A stretch of DNA of 64,000 bases, from positions 1 through 64,000 of the forward strand of contig CALXOE010000011.1 of NCBI GenBank assembly GCA_944389935.1. Direction: 5' to 3'. Numbering within the stretch: the first letter of the stretch is position 1; every line of letters begins with the position of its first letter. Shown in pieces: positions 8,877 to 17,526 of this stretch. Under the pieces are notes generated by a model. The model was not told where the DNA came from, made no database searches, and saw only the letters and a list, made by a program, of their open reading frames with translations. Both the position numbers and the translations under genes were made by a program. This DNA is from an uncultured Victivallis sp. (GTDB taxonomy: Bacteria > Verrucomicrobiota > Lentisphaeria > Victivallales > Victivallaceae).

Positions 8877-9533
8877 TCACTTCTCCCTGAATAGTTCGAT
8901 GATCGATTTCTGACTTCCGAATACCGTAAGCTGATCGCCCTTCTCGAGAATCGTGTCGGGCGTCATGACCGTCTCGGAGGAGCCCCCCGGCTTGCGCAGC
9001 AGCAGCACCGTCACGTTGAACCGGTTGCGCAGATCAAGCTGCCGCAGCGAATGCCCCGACAACGACTCCGGCACCGTCACTTCCGCAATCGCCGACCCCT
9101 TGAACTCGAAGAGATCGCTGATGTTGTCCATCGTAAGCCGGCGCGCGAGACGCTCGGCGACATCCTGCTCCGGCTGAATCACCTCATCCGCCCCGAGCCG
9201 GAAGAGAATCCGCTCCTGGATCACCGTGTTCGCTTTCACGATCACCTTGCGCGCCCCCTCCTGCTTCACGAGCGTCAATGCGAGCACCTGATCCTCGAAG
9301 TGGGAACTCATCCCGAGAATCACCGCGTCGAACTTGCGCACATCGAGCTCCCGGACAACCTCCTCGTTGCTGACGTCGGCGATGACCGCCTCCGTGACCT
9401 TGTCGCGCAGATCGTCGACCCGCTGCTGATCGATATCCACAATCAACACCGTGTTGCCCGCTTTCGCGAGCGCCACCGCCAGCTTCGCCCCGAACGAACC
9501 GAGCCCGAGGACGGCATAATGATTTTTCGACAT
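8877..9533 (-). CDS. ktrA: Trk/Ktr potassium uptake regulatory subunit
   Basis: 218 residues with the KtrA layout: an N-terminal RCK/TrkA-N Rossmann domain (GLGSFGAKLAVALA nucleotide-binding loop; VDIDQQRVDDL, where the first acidic residue contacts the ribose) and a C-terminal RCK_C domain from about residue 140 (SLRQLDLRNRFNVTVLLL, LEKGDQLTVFG). It gates the partner membrane subunit in response to ATP/ADP. GGGAGGAT precedes the start, and the gene follows ktrB by 15 bases, giving a complete two-component K+ uptake system. Confidence 0.93.
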   Translation of the reverse strand: MSKNHYAVLGLGSFGAKLAVALAKAGNTVLIVDIDQQRVDDLRDKVTEAVIADVSNEEVVRELDVRKFDAVILGMSSHFEDQVLALTLVKQEGARKVIVKANTVIQERILFRLGADEVIQPEQDVAERLARRLTMDNISDLFEFKGSAIAEVTVPESLSGHSLRQLDLRNRFNVTVLLLRKPGGSSETVMTPDTILEKGDQLTVFGSQKSIIELFREK

Positions 9534-9548
9534 TTCCGGTATCCTCCC

Positions 9549-10850
9549 CTAACCGATGATGATACGCTCTTCCGGATAACGCAGCCGCCGTTTCTTCTCC
9601 CGGCTGAGCAGGAACAGCATGATCGTGAACGGCCCGATGCGGCCGACAAACATGTAACACGCCAGATAGATCTTCCCGAACGAAGTCAGACTCGAAGTCG
9701 CCCCCGTCGACAGCCCCGTCGTGCTGATCGCGGAGGCCGATTCAAAAAAACACTCCATCATCGCAAACCGGTCAGGCGTGAGCATATGCAGAAACACCGC
9801 CCCCGCACAGGTCAGCAGAATGAACGTCACCATAATCGTGTACGCGCGCAGAACATTCGAGATCGGAATCGTCCGGCGGAACATCTGAACCTCCGGATTC
9901 CCCTTGAATGTGCCGACGATCGATGCGACCGCGAGCGCCACCGTGCTGACTTTCATTCCGCCGCCCGTCGACCCCGGAGCGGCGCCGATCAGCATCAGGA
10001 TGATGATCAGCGTCAGACTCTCCGCCGGCAGCTCTCCGATGTCGACGCTGTTGAATCCCGCCGTCCGGGCCGCAACCGACTGGAAAATCGCGTCGAACCA
10101 GCTCAGATTCGTCCCCCTCGCCCAGCCGTTCAGCCAGAGCAGCACGCTCCCGGCGACAATCAGAATCAGCGTCGTAACCAGCACGACCCGCGAATGAACC
10201 CGCAGCCGGTACTGTTTCCGGCGGAACACCATGAGCAGATCGTAGATCACGTAGACCCCGAGTCCGCCGAACACAATCAGCGCGGCCAGCGTCATCTGCG
10301 TCCAGCGCGTCTGCCCGATCATGCTGTCCGGAAACGGCGACAATCCTGCGTTGCAGAATGCCGAAATCGCATGGAAAAACGAGTACCAGACCGCCTCCTC
10401 CCAGGGGTAACTCGTCAGAAATCCGGGCAGCAGCAGCAGAAACCCGATTCCCTCGCTGACCAGAACATATTGAATGACCGTCCGGGTCAGCCCTTCGGTC
10501 CCGCGCAGCGAAAAGTTGTCGGAGAGATTGGAGATCAGCAGCGTGTTGCTGAACGAAAGTCCACGCCCGAGCAGCAGCAGAATCGATGCCGACAGCGTCA
10601 TGATCCCGATCCCGCCGAGCTGAACCAGCATGAGAATCACCACCTGCCCGAATATCGTGAAATCCCCCACCGGCACCGTCGACAATCCCGTCACGCAAAC
10701 CGCGCTCGTGGCCGTGAAATAGGCGTCAACCCAGGGCAGCGTCCCGCGATAGGACCAGGGCAGCTTCAGAAACACCGTTCCGCAGAAGATCAGCGCAAGA
10801 AAGGAGAGAATGAACAGCGACTGTCCTTTTTTGACAAATCCGATCACCAT
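9549..10850 (-). CDS. ktrB: Trk/Ktr potassium transporter membrane subunit
   Basis: 433 residues, typical of KtrB and shorter than TrkH. Four pore-loop selectivity-filter segments are visible: TATSAVCVTGLSTV, HAISAFCNAGLS, SVAARTAGFNSVD and SASAISTTGLSTG, each with the conserved glycine. About eight membrane helices surround them, including the APGSTGGGMK gating-loop region of this superfamily. Together with the adjacent KtrA it imports K+ (often Na+-dependent). It lies 36 bases after the LptE-like gene. Confidence 0.93.
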   Translation of the reverse strand: MVIGFVKKGQSLFILSFLALIFCGTVFLKLPWSYRGTLPWVDAYFTATSAVCVTGLSTVPVGDFTIFGQVVILMLVQLGGIGIMTLSASILLLLGRGLSFSNTLLISNLSDNFSLRGTEGLTRTVIQYVLVSEGIGFLLLLPGFLTSYPWEEAVWYSFFHAISAFCNAGLSPFPDSMIGQTRWTQMTLAALIVFGGLGVYVIYDLLMVFRRKQYRLRVHSRVVLVTTLILIVAGSVLLWLNGWARGTNLSWFDAIFQSVAARTAGFNSVDIGELPAESLTLIIILMLIGAAPGSTGGGMKVSTVALAVASIVGTFKGNPEVQMFRRTIPISNVLRAYTIMVTFILLTCAGAVFLHMLTPDRFAMMECFFESASAISTTGLSTGATSSLTSFGKIYLACYMFVGRIGPFTIMLFLLSREKKRRLRYPEERIIIG

Positions 10851-10886
10851 CGCAGCAGCAGAACTCCTACTTTTCCCGCCTGCGGC

Positions 10887-11414
10887 TCACCATCCTTCGG
10901 TAAACGAGGCAACAACCTGCTTGGCCGCGGCATAGGCGGCCTGCCGGACGCCGTTCATCCTCCCGGTCAACTGATCCGGCCCGGTCTGGAAGTTCGCGGT
11001 TCCGGATACCCTGCGGGCGGATACGAGCGGCTGCACCCGGCCCGGAATGATCACCGTATACTCGATCACCAGCGTCACACTCCACTCGTTCGGCAGGAGA
11101 ATATCCTCGCCGTCCTCGGCGCGGGTGCTCTCCGCCCAGGAGACTTCGGCATATTTCGCGTCGACGATCCGGGCGTAGACGATGCAGTCCGCCTCTTTCT
11201 CGTCGACGAGTTTCAGCGATCCATCCGTCATGAACCGTTCGCAGAGGAGATTCCGGACCTGCGCGGTCAAATTGTATTCGAGCGTCTCATTCTGAACCGG
11301 TGCGACCGCGACGGTCTTGAGCTGCGGATGCACGAGGCTGCCGATCCGGTAACCGCAGCCGCCGCAGAACAACATTGCCGCCGCCACGGCGGCCAATCCG
11401 AGATATCGCTTCAT
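10887..11414 (-). CDS. lptE: LptE-like outer-membrane lipoprotein
   Basis: 175 residues with a lipoprotein signal peptide ending in FCGGC and CGYR immediately after the acylated Cys, as in LptE. A core of the family type follows (IGSLVHPQLKTVAVAPVQNETLEYNLTAQVRNLLCERF). LptE plugs the LptD barrel in the last step of LPS export; no lptD is adjacent. The start codon overlaps the stop of the TPR gene (ATGA), so the two are translationally coupled. The LPS assignment fits kdsD upstream. Confidence 0.8.
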   Translation of the reverse strand: MKRYLGLAAVAAAMLFCGGCGYRIGSLVHPQLKTVAVAPVQNETLEYNLTAQVRNLLCERFMTDGSLKLVDEKEADCIVYARIVDAKYAEVSWAESTRAEDGEDILLPNEWSVTLVIEYTVIIPGRVQPLVSARRVSGTANFQTGPDQLTGRMNGVRQAAYAAAKQVVASFTEGW

Positions 11415-12520
11415 GGTTTCACCTCATTTTCTCCCGTCGCGACCGCCGGGGGATCCCCCTCACGCCCCAGACCGAGATCGTAGACCGGCAGCAGATATTT
11501 GCGGTTCCCGCGCCCCGGAACGATCAGCAGCTTGCCGGATTCGGCCGGAAGCGGATAGGAACGGTAATGTTGAATCCGGGAATCTTTCGATACGACAAAA
11601 TCATCCGGCACGAAATTTTTGTCGAGTTCGACCAGACGCCGCTCGGAGTCACCCGCCGCCTCCGTGTCCGGGAACTCCCGGAGCACCTGCGCCAGATAAC
11701 GCTCCGCTGCCTCTTTCCGGCCGGAATCCTCGTAAAATTCGGCGATGCCGAGCAGCCGTTCCGCCTGAATGTCGCGGCTCTTCGCGAGCACGACGCGGAC
11801 GAAATCATTTTCCGGCGCATCGGGATATTTGTTTTGAAATTCGCGGAACACATCGTAAGTCTCCCGCGCATAGCGCGCGTCGCCGTCACCGCGCCGGGAA
11901 AGTTCAAACAGGCCGTTCCCGAGCGCGAGATACGCCCATTTGCACTGCGGAGAATCCGGGAACTCCCGGATCACCCGCCGGAGCTCGTCGAGCGACTCCT
12001 TGATCTGCCCCTCCTGGTCGAGCAGATAGGCCAACCGCAGCCGCGCCGCCGGAGCATTCTCCGAAAACGGCGCCCGCTCCAGCGCTTTCCGGTAGATCTC
12101 AATGCTCTTATCGTCCCCGACCAGCCACGGAATCCAGCGCAGACTCCAGAACGCCGGTTCGCGCACGCCGTCGTCGTACATCTTCGCGATCTCATACTCG
12201 CGGCGCACGAGGGCGGCAAAATCCGCATATTCCGGATAGCCGGTCAGCAGCCGCTCGATCGCCTCGAACTCCTGGTACGGCAGTCTGCACATCTGCAGAG
12301 CAGCGATCCGCGCCCGCAACGCATTGGACTTGATGACCGGGGAATCCGCATAGAGTTCAGCCTCCTCGAATTTCTTCGATGCCGCGCGATAATCCTGTTC
12401 GTCGTAGGCGGCGCGGCCCTCGCGATAAAGCTCGACCGCTTCCGTGTCGTCCGCCCGGAGCGCAAGCGGAGCGGCGGCCAGCAGCAGCGCGGCGAACAAC
12501 CATCGTTTGTAATTGGTCAT
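11411..12520 (-). CDS. BamD-like tetratricopeptide protein, exported
   Basis: 369 residues from ATG 12520, chosen because GGAGG lies just upstream. The signal peptide (MTNYKRWLFAALLLAAAPLALRA) lacks a lipobox Cys, unlike true BamD. Several TPR-type helical pairs follow: YREGRAAYDEQDYRAASKKF, SIEIYRKALERAPFSENAP, LDELRRVIREFPDSP, YLAQVLREFPDTEA. The REFPDS/REFPDT repeat ends are typical of BamD/YbgF-type outer-membrane scaffolds. Its coupling to the LptE-like gene suggests envelope assembly, but a general TPR adaptor is equally compatible. Confidence 0.7.
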   Translation of the reverse strand: MTNYKRWLFAALLLAAAPLALRADDTEAVELYREGRAAYDEQDYRAASKKFEEAELYADSPVIKSNALRARIAALQMCRLPYQEFEAIERLLTGYPEYADFAALVRREYEIAKMYDDGVREPAFWSLRWIPWLVGDDKSIEIYRKALERAPFSENAPAARLRLAYLLDQEGQIKESLDELRRVIREFPDSPQCKWAYLALGNGLFELSRRGDGDARYARETYDVFREFQNKYPDAPENDFVRVVLAKSRDIQAERLLGIAEFYEDSGRKEAAERYLAQVLREFPDTEAAGDSERRLVELDKNFVPDDFVVSKDSRIQHYRSYPLPAESGKLLIVPGRGNRKYLLPVYDLGLGREGDPPAVATGENEVKP

Positions 12521-12555
12521 GCGTACCTCCCTCTCCCTCATCCGGAAAGCGTTTT

Positions 12556-13533
12556 CTACATCAGTTTAAGCCCGGGCAGATCCTGCACGTCGATGAAACC
12601 GGCGACAAAACCGTCCGCATCGGTCACGACGATATCGTCGACATGGCGGCTCTCAAGCACCTTCAAAACCTCGACCGCGAGCTGATCGGCGCGAACCGCA
12701 ACCGGATTCGGAGTCATGACCTCGGCCATCGTGCGTTCGAGCACCGAGAGATCTTTCTCCGCCCAGCGCCGGAGGTCGCCGTCGGTGAAGATCCCGAGCA
12801 GCCGATGTTCCGCATCCTCGATGATCGCCGATCCGCAGCGCGCCGCGCTCATGCGGATGATCGCATCGCGCACGGTCGCATCCCTGCCGACGATCGCGGA
12901 ACGGTCGCGTCCGCGCATGATATCCTCGGCGCGCAGCGTAACCATGCGGCCGATCGCGCCGCCGGGGTGAAGCCGGCCGTAATCGCTCTTGGTGAACCCC
13001 TGCTCGTCGAGCAGAACCATCGCCAGAGCGTCCCCGAGCACGAGCAGAGCGGTCGTCGTCGTCGTCGGCGCGAGGTTGAACGGGCAGGCCTCTTTCGGCA
13101 CGGGCATTTCGACCACGAGGTCGCTCATGCGCCCGAGACTCGATTCGTGGCTGGCGGTGATCGAGACCAGTTCGACTCCGAGCCGTTTGGCGGGAGTCAG
13201 CACCGCGAGAAGCTCCTCGGTCTCCCCCGAATAGGAGAGCGCGATGAGCAGGTCGTTCTTCTGCATGATGCCGAGGTCGCCGTGACGCGCCTCGACCGGA
13301 TGCATGAATACCGCCGGAGAGCCGACGCTCGAAAGCGTCGCCGCGATCTTCTTGCCGATATACCCGCTCTTGCCGACGCCGGTCAACACGAGCTTGCCCC
13401 CGGCGGAGATCGTTTTCATGCACCGTTCGACGAGCAGTTTGAACGATTCGCCGAGATTGTCCCGGACGGTCATCACTCCGGCGATCTCGGTGTCAAAGAC
13501 CTCGCGAGCCCGGACGAGAATTTCTTTTTTCAT
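12556..13533 (-). CDS. kdsD: D-arabinose 5-phosphate isomerase
   Basis: 325 residues with an N-terminal SIS domain (about 35-180: LTGVGKSGYIGKKIAATLSS, LSYSGETEELL, HPGGAIGR) and two C-terminal CBS domains (about 205-325), the full-length KdsD/KpsF architecture. It converts ribulose 5-phosphate to arabinose 5-phosphate, the first committed step to Kdo for LPS or capsule. His 83 in MHPVEARHGDLG lies in the conserved active-site loop. Lies between hisG and the LptE/TPR pair; no other Kdo gene is in the window. Confidence 0.94.
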   Translation of the reverse strand: MKKEILVRAREVFDTEIAGVMTVRDNLGESFKLLVERCMKTISAGGKLVLTGVGKSGYIGKKIAATLSSVGSPAVFMHPVEARHGDLGIMQKNDLLIALSYSGETEELLAVLTPAKRLGVELVSITASHESSLGRMSDLVVEMPVPKEACPFNLAPTTTTTALLVLGDALAMVLLDEQGFTKSDYGRLHPGGAIGRMVTLRAEDIMRGRDRSAIVGRDATVRDAIIRMSAARCGSAIIEDAEHRLLGIFTDGDLRRWAEKDLSVLERTMAEVMTPNPVAVRADQLAVEVLKVLESRHVDDIVVTDADGFVAGFIDVQDLPGLKLM

Positions 13534-13559
13534 TTCACAATGCCTTTTGCGCTCAACAG

Positions 13560-14408
13560 TTAAAGTCGACAGGAGCGGATGTCCGCCACGATGATTCCAC
13601 GAGCGCCGATGTCGTACAGTTCATCCATGATCCGGTTGCACTCCCGGCGGAGGACCATCGCCTTGACGGCGACCCAGTCGGGATTCGAGAGCGGCGCCAC
13701 GGTCGGGGACTCGATTCCGGGCGTGATCGCGCAGGCGGCCTCGAGAGCGGCGCGCGGAATGTCATACTCCATCATCGCATAGCTGCCCGCGACGATGATC
13801 CCCCGGAGGCGAGCCATGAGCTTTTTCACTTCCGGGCAGTTCTGCAGCTCCCCGGAGCGCCCGATGAGGACGGCCTCGGAGTGGAGCATCGGTTCGCCGA
13901 TGATCTCGAGTCCGGCCTCGCGCAGAGTCGCGCCGGATTCGACGACGTCGGCGATCGCGTCGGCGACGCCGAGGCGGATCGAGATTTCAACCGCGCCGTC
14001 GAGCCGGACGATCGGGCATTTGAGTCCGCGTTTCTCGAGGTTCTGGCGCAGCAGTTCGGGATAGGAGGTCGCGATCCGGAGTCCGCCGAGCGTCTCGACC
14101 GAAAGGCCCGAATTCTTCGGCACGGCGAAGCAGAACCGCGAGCGGCCGAAACCGAGCGGCATGAGTTCGACGACCTGAGCGCCGCTGTCGGCGCGCAGAT
14201 CCCGTCCGGTAATGCCCAGATCGAGCACGCCGTTGCCGACGTAGAGCGCGATGTCGCGCGGGCGCAGAAAGACAAAATCGATCTCATTGACGCGGTCGCT
14301 GACCACGAGTTCGCGGCCGGAGCGGGAGCACTTGTACCCCGCCTCCCCGAGAAGCCGAACGGCGTCCTCGGAGAGAGCGCCTTTGTTCGGAATCGCCATT
14401 TTCAACAT
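13560..14408 (-). CDS. hisG: ATP phosphoribosyltransferase, long form
   Basis: 282 residues: a periplasmic-binding-like catalytic domain (about 1-205; GVADAIADVVESGATLREAGL is the PRPP-binding signature) and a C-terminal regulatory domain from about 210 (YAMMEYDIPRAALEAAC, GIESPTVAPL) of the homohexameric long form. It catalyses the first step of histidine synthesis and is inhibited by histidine through the C-terminal domain. Being the long form, it needs no HisZ partner. It follows hisE by 27 bases. Confidence 0.95.
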   Translation of the reverse strand: MLKMAIPNKGALSEDAVRLLGEAGYKCSRSGRELVVSDRVNEIDFVFLRPRDIALYVGNGVLDLGITGRDLRADSGAQVVELMPLGFGRSRFCFAVPKNSGLSVETLGGLRIATSYPELLRQNLEKRGLKCPIVRLDGAVEISIRLGVADAIADVVESGATLREAGLEIIGEPMLHSEAVLIGRSGELQNCPEVKKLMARLRGIIVAGSYAMMEYDIPRAALEAACAITPGIESPTVAPLSNPDWVAVKAMVLRRECNRIMDELYDIGARGIIVADIRSCRL

Positions 14409-14435
14409 GATTGTGCGGTATCCTGATCGTTATCG

Positions 14436-14699
14436 TTAGAGGTATTTGTAGACATCATCGAGTTCGAGGTCGTTCGCGATCATCATGACCTGCAGATGAT
14501 AAAGGAGCTGCGAGATCTCTTCGGCGGTTTTCTCGCGGCCCTCGTATTCGGCGGCCATCCAGACTTCGCCGGCCTCCTCGACGACTTTCTTGCCGATAAA
14601 ATGTTTGCCGCGTGCCAGTTCCTTCACCGTGCCGGAGGCCGGATCGGCGGCGGCGGCTTTGGCTTTCAACTCTTCAAACAACCCATCAAAAGTTTTCAT
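14436..14699 (-). CDS. hisE: Phosphoribosyl-ATP pyrophosphatase
   Basis: 87 residues from ATG 14699 (a GTG one codon upstream is possible). The all-alpha MazG-type fold shows [19 protein letters not shown] and the [14 protein letters not shown] acidic helix that binds Mg2+. It hydrolyses PR-ATP to PR-AMP in step two of histidine synthesis. It is a stand-alone HisE, not fused to HisI, and is the first gene of the leftward nine-gene unit; an AT-rich tract at 14715-14752 upstream could hold the promoter. Confidence 0.94.
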   Translation of the reverse strand: MKTFDGLFEELKAKAAAADPASGTVKELARGKHFIGKKVVEEAGEVWMAAEYEGREKTAEEISQLLYHLQVMMIANDLELDDVYKYL

Positions 14700-14913
14700 C
14701 ACCGGGATTCCTGTCTCAAAAAAATAATTGCGGTATCATTCGGAAATAATATAGCGCTCCGATCGGGAAAAAGCAACACAAGCGGCCGGATTTTCCGAAA
14801 ACCGCGGGAAAATTCTCTTTTTTCCGGGAAAAAGATTGACTTTTGCGGGATTGCGGATTACGTTTTGCGAGTGAAGTTCAGGAAATCCGTATCATTGACA
14901 GCCAGGGAGAATC

Positions 14914-15792
14914 ATGTCCAGCAATCCGGCCCGATTTTATGTCAGCCTGCCAGCAGGCGCCGTCCGCTGCGATCTCTGCCCGAGGCACTGCGTGATCGGC
15001 CGCGGCGGCAGCGGCTGGTGCAAGGCGCGGTGCAACGAGGAGGGAGAACTGCTCACACTCGCCTATGCGCGGCCGGCCGCCGTCGCCATCGATCCGATCG
15101 AAAAGAAGCCGCTGATGAATTTTCTGCCGGGGACGCAAACGCTTTCGTTCGGCGCATTCGGGTGCAATCTCGACTGCTGTTTCTGCCAGAACAGCTCGCT
15201 CTCGCACGGAGTTTACAACGCTTCGGGGGACTGGCGGGTGGTGACACCGGCGGAGGCGGTTTCGCTGGCGCTGGCGAACGATTGTCCGTCGATCTCGCTG
15301 ACCTACAACGAGCCGACGATCTGGATCGAGTACGCGATGGACATCGCGAAGATCGCGCGGCCCGCGGGAGTGAAAACCGTGCTGGTCACAAACGGATTCA
15401 TCGAGCCGGAGGCGGCGCGCGAACTTTACGGACTCGTCGATGCGGCGAACATCGACGTCAAGGGTTTTTCCGAAGAGTTCTACAAAACCATGTGCTGCGG
15501 CTCGCTTGAGCCGGTCAAAACGGCGTGCGAAATCTTCAAGAACGAGGCGGGGGGGCATCTGGAACTCACGAATCTGGTGATTCCCGGGAAGAACGACTCC
15601 CCCCGGATGATCGAGGAGTATCTCGACTGGGTCGAATCGGCGCTCGGGCTGGACACGCCGCTGCATTTCAACGCCTATTTTCCGGCTTACCACTATCGCC
15701 AGAGTCCGCGGACGCCGGCGGCGCTGCTGCACCGGATCGGCGACCGGGCGCGGGAGCGCGGATTCCAATACGTTCAGCTGGGGAATATCTGA
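14914..15792 (+). CDS. amrS: AmrS-type radical SAM enzyme
   Basis: 292 residues. An N-terminal Cys cluster (CDLCPRHCVIGRGGSGWCKAR) precedes the radical SAM CxxxCxxC motif in FGCNLDCCFCQNSSLS, the arrangement of the AmmeMemoRadiSam system enzyme. Further family marks are LTYNEPTIWIEYA and NIDVKGFSEEFYK. The protein is shorter than many AmrS proteins (about 330 residues). The partner AMMECR1- and MEMO1-like genes are not adjacent, so its reaction is unassigned here. It is followed after 3 bases by the SanA-like gene. Confidence 0.85.
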   Translation: MSSNPARFYVSLPAGAVRCDLCPRHCVIGRGGSGWCKARCNEEGELLTLAYARPAAVAIDPIEKKPLMNFLPGTQTLSFGAFGCNLDCCFCQNSSLSHGVYNASGDWRVVTPAEAVSLALANDCPSISLTYNEPTIWIEYAMDIAKIARPAGVKTVLVTNGFIEPEAARELYGLVDAANIDVKGFSEEFYKTMCCGSLEPVKTACEIFKNEAGGHLELTNLVIPGKNDSPRMIEEYLDWVESALGLDTPLHFNAYFPAYHYRQSPRTPAALLHRIGDRARERGFQYVQLGNI

Positions 15793-15795
15793 CGC

Positions 15796-16509
15796 ATGGA
15801 CTGGCGCCGTCCGATCCGATGTCTGCTTCCTCCTCCGGGGAAAACGCGGCGCAAACTGCGGTCCGCCGTGCTTGCGGCGGTTGGAATCATTGCGGCAGCG
15901 GGCTGCTTCACGCTCTACGCGAACATCGTTGTGGAGCGGTGCGGGGAGCGGGTGAGTACCGACGTCGACGAGATCGAGGCGCGGGAAGTCGGGCTGCTGC
16001 TCGGCACGAAGCCGCACGGGAAATACGGCCCGAACCTCTATTTCCGCTATCGGATCGAGGCGGCGGCGGAGCTGTATCACGCGGGGAAGATCCGCAGGAT
16101 CATCGTTTCGGGCGACAACAGCCGGAAAGATTACAACGAGCCGGAGGCGATGCGCCGGGCGCTCGAAGCGCGGGGCGTCAAGCCGGAGGATATCTACGAG
16201 GACTATGCCGGATTCCGCACGCTGGACTCGGTGATCAGGGCGGACAAGGTGTTCGGGCAGAAGAGATTCACGGTGATTTCGCAGATGTTTCACTGCAAAC
16301 GCGCGCTTTACCTCGCGGAACGGAACGGGATCGACGCGATCGGCTTCGCCGCGCAGGATGTCCGCGCTCCCCGCTTCCGACTGCGGAATCATCTGCGCGA
16401 AACACTCTCCCGTTCCGCAGCTGTCCTCGACATCCTCCTCGGGCGCGGCCCGCATTTTCTCGGAGACCCCATCCGCATCGATGTTCAGGATAAGGTTTCT
16501 TATAATTAA
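15796..16509 (+). CDS. sanA: SanA-like DUF218 membrane protein
   Basis: 237 residues with one N-terminal membrane anchor (about 22-42) and a DUF218 domain: VGLLLGTKPHGKYGPNLYFRYRIEAA, IIVSGDNSRKDYNEP and AGFRTLDSVIRADKVFG are the SanA (vancomycin high-temperature exclusion) subgroup signatures. The family is linked to envelope barrier function; the biochemical reaction is not established. Its start is 3 bases after the AmrS stop. Confidence 0.85.
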   Translation: MDWRRPIRCLLPPPGKTRRKLRSAVLAAVGIIAAAGCFTLYANIVVERCGERVSTDVDEIEAREVGLLLGTKPHGKYGPNLYFRYRIEAAAELYHAGKIRRIIVSGDNSRKDYNEPEAMRRALEARGVKPEDIYEDYAGFRTLDSVIRADKVFGQKRFTVISQMFHCKRALYLAERNGIDAIGFAAQDVRAPRFRLRNHLRETLSRSAAVLDILLGRGPHFLGDPIRIDVQDKVSYN

Positions 16510-16524
16510 TTAGATTAATCTAAT
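16509..16524. promoter_or_regulatory. Perfect 16-bp palindrome, candidate operator
   Basis: ATTAGATTAATCTAAT is its own reverse complement and ends 9 bases before the -35 box of the chelatase operon promoter. Its TTAGATTAATCTAA core resembles the TTAGGTTAACCTAA-type boxes of DtxR/MntR-family metal regulators. That would suit a metal or haem operon, but the regulator assignment is inference. Confidence 0.5.
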
Positions 16525-16533
16525 CTCAACCCC

Positions 16534-16561
16534 TTGCTTTTTCATTTCCCGATGCTATATT
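16534..16561 (+). promoter_or_regulatory. Putative sigma-70 promoter of the chelatase operon
   Basis: TTGCTT (16534-16539), a 16-base spacer and TATATT (16556-16561) lie 65 bases before the pseudopilin ATG. It is the only good promoter-like sequence seen ahead of the six tightly packed genes to 23700. Confidence 0.6.
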
Positions 16562-16626
16562 GAATAAAGCAATTTTTTTTGCAAGGCAAATTAGCCAAAA
16601 CTAACAACAAAAAGGAATCTCTCGTC

Positions 16627-17514
16627 ATGTCACGCGAAAGAGTCGTCTCCCGGAACTGTTTCCGGCGGAAACCGTATGATCCCGCTCCCCTTCCCCGCTC
16701 AACCGGCAACGCCGCCCGACACAACCGGCGTCCGCAGTTATGGGGAGCCAGAACAGATTTCACATTAATTGAACTTCTGGTTGTAATTGCGATCATCGGG
16801 ATTCTGGCGAGCATGCTGCTGCCGGCGTTGAACCAGGCGCGGGAACGGGGACGCTCGACCTCATGCCTGAACGGGCTGAAACAGTTGACGGCGGCGAACA
16901 TCATGTACACAGCCGACAACGAGGTGTACGTGAAAGTGCGTGCGGCGAAAAGTTCGACGACCTACTGGTACGGGGTGAACAGCGCGGGCGGAATGGGAGG
17001 GAGCGGAGGGCATTACGACTACACGGCGGGGCCATTGTTTCCATATTACGGCAGCACGCCGCGGGCGATCATCTGCCCGACGTTCGCGGCGACGGCGGGA
17101 CTTCAGACCGGAGATATGACGAAGATGGATTCGCTCGGCGGATACGGTTACTCCTGCCGGAAATATTCGACGACGACCTGCTTCCAGGGGCAGATCAGCA
17201 ACGGAGTGACCAAACCCGCCAAGGTAAAGAATCCGACGGAGACCGTGATGTTCGGAGACAGCCAGATTCAGGCGAACAACGTGACCGGGCCGATTCTCTG
17301 CCCCTACGGTTACGGGATGGGGCACACGAACGGGACAACGGGATTCCGTCACCAGCGGCGGGCGAATGTCTCCTGGGCGGACGGGCACGTCACTTCGGAG
17401 TTGTTCAGCGACGGCGACGCGGTCAATCTCTATGGCTGCTTCGGAGATCCGGATGAGAACGAAAAATACTTCAATTATCTTTACCCTGACGCGACTGAAC
17501 TGATTGAAATATAA
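16627..17514 (+). CDS. H-X9-DG pseudopilin heading the chelatase operon
   Basis: 295 residues from ATG 16627, preceded by AAAGGAA; the longer frame starts at a TTG in a leader without a ribosome site. A 44-residue basic leader is followed by [20 protein letters not shown], the type IV/II pilin N-helix. Residue -1 is Asp, not the usual Gly. The C-terminal domain has [12 protein letters not shown], the H-X9-DG processing-associated motif of planctomycete/lentisphaere pseudopilins. Such proteins are processed by a prepilin peptidase and form or tune type II secretion pseudopili. Twelve bases separate it from the next gene, so it is part of the operon. Confidence 0.88.
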   Translation: MSRERVVSRNCFRRKPYDPAPLPRSTGNAARHNRRPQLWGARTDFTLIELLVVIAIIGILASMLLPALNQARERGRSTSCLNGLKQLTAANIMYTADNEVYVKVRAAKSSTTYWYGVNSAGGMGGSGGHYDYTAGPLFPYYGSTPRAIICPTFAATAGLQTGDMTKMDSLGGYGYSCRKYSTTTCFQGQISNGVTKPAKVKNPTETVMFGDSQIQANNVTGPILCPYGYGMGHTNGTTGFRHQRRANVSWADGHVTSELFSDGDAVNLYGCFGDPDENEKYFNYLYPDATELIEI

Positions 17515-17526
17515 GGAGAAGAAAAG

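Noticed and set aside
13540..13565. Intrinsic terminator between kdsD and hisG
   Set aside because: No stable stem followed by a T-run is visible in the 26-base gap, which supports one transcript.
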